A stretch of 64,000 bases of DNA from CALLPQ01 sp039819545. Lineage in GTDB: Bacteria > Pseudomonadota > Alphaproteobacteria > Caulobacterales > Parvularculaceae. Location of the stretch: contig JBCBRS010000003.1 in the NCBI GenBank assembly GCA_039819545.1, positions 124,001 to 188,000 on the forward strand, given 5' to 3'. This document shows positions 63,602 to 64,000 of this stretch, in pieces (within the stretch, counting starts at the first letter, position 1; each line of letters begins with the position of its first letter). The notes beneath the pieces were generated by a model. That model made no database searches. It saw nothing but the letters and a program-made list of their open reading frames with translations, and was not told where the DNA came from. The translations under genes were made by a program, and so were the position numbers.

Positions 63602-64000
63602 ATGTCCGATTTTCGGCCCGTTTTTCTGGTTGCTGGCGCGTTGCTGGCCTTTCTTGGGGCGTCCATGTTGATCCCCATGGCGGTGGATTTGTTCGCCCGC
63701 GATCCGGCTCATCGGCCAGATTGGAATGCTTTCGCGGTCAGTGCCTTTGTGTGTATGGCGCTGGGCGGCGGGCTGGCCGCGGCCAGTTGGGGTGGCATCG
63801 CCACGATCTCTATCCGTCAGGGATTTTTGCTCACGGCGGTCAGTTGGCTGATCCTCGCCGTATTCTCTGCTCTGCCGTTGGCCATTGGTTTGCTCGAGCT
63901 TTCCTATACGGATGCTTTTTTTGAGGCGATGTCCGGCGTGACCACAACGGGTGCCACTGTAATCACCAATCTGGATGATGCCCCGCCCGGTGCGCTCCTG
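63602..64000 (+). CDS. trkH: TrkH-family potassium uptake protein, N-terminal fragment
   Basis: 133 residues before the right edge. Three to four membrane helices are seen, and the first selectivity filter region SYTDAFFEAMSGVTTTGATV is typical of TrkH/TrkG. It is the channel subunit of Trk potassium uptake and needs the TrkA gating protein. The rest is outside the window. Confidence 0.92.
   Translation, partial: MSDFRPVFLVAGALLAFLGASMLIPMAVDLFARDPAHRPDWNAFAVSAFVCMALGGGLAAASWGGIATISIRQGFLLTAVSWLILAVFSALPLAIGLLELSYTDAFFEAMSGVTTTGATVITNLDDAPPGALL

Noticed and set aside
1..64000. Search for CRISPR arrays, insertion sequences and prophage genes
   Set aside because: No regularly spaced direct repeats, transposase, integrase or phage structural proteins were seen.

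Overview
The window is a piece of an alphaproteobacterial chromosome centred on what looks like the replication origin. Class-level support: gene order hemE / origin / pyruvate phosphate dikinase regulator (Rickettsia RP001-like), the mnmE-mnmG-rsmG-parA-parB block with parS sites, a RegB-RegA-SenC redox module, DUF3576, ExoD, the double-length dCTP deaminase (PF06559 type) next to metZ and apaG, and a CtrA-type TTAA-N7-TTAA box in the origin. Coq7, RegB and SenC point to ubiquinone-based respiration; a PHB depolymerase suggests polyhydroxyalkanoate storage. Genus and family cannot be assigned from the sequence alone.

Layout. 1-24,775 (left arm, 16 of 21 protein genes on the minus strand): edge fragment of an ABC ATPase, an APH-fold kinase, an M16 protease, regA-regB with divergent senC, PHB depolymerase, coq7-dsbB-like, an alpha/beta hydrolase, a PfkB kinase, a lipoprotein, an AmpG-like permease, holA-lptE-leuS, a DUF3576 lipoprotein, a porin, then rho-hemJ-hemE. 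24,776-25,135: putative oriC. 25,136-42,620 (right arm, nearly all plus strand): regulator-maf-[aroE-coaE fusion], miaB, phoH-ybeY-ybeX-lnt, an XRE regulator, GST, a GDPD lipoprotein, then mnmE-mnmG-rsmG-parA-parB with three parS sites inside 2 kb. 42,662-47,935: tRNA-Leu(CAA), exoD, hisB-H-A-F-E, a small membrane protein, hslV. 48,026-56,589: an envelope cluster (degenerate M23 protein, comM, a lipoprotein, a secreted beta-helix protein, a Slam-type outer-membrane protein convergent with its likely surface lipoprotein substrate). 57,050-60,269: dnaK-dnaJ. 60,392-64,000: dCTP deaminase, metZ, apaG and the start of a TrkH potassium transporter.

How it fits together. Genes read mainly away from 24.9 kb on both sides, as expected for co-orientation with replication forks. 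The ParA/ParB/parS system lies about 13-18 kb from the origin. leuS-lptE-holA, which usually follow parB in alphaproteobacteria, sit on the other arm, suggesting an origin-spanning inversion.

Most noteworthy: the origin with a perfect CtrA box; an uninterrupted shikimate dehydrogenase-dephospho-CoA kinase fusion; an interspersed palindromic repeat family (four copies, three abutting or overlapping a stop codon); a Slam/substrate pair; and an M23 protein that has lost two zinc ligands. No insertion sequence, prophage or CRISPR array was seen.
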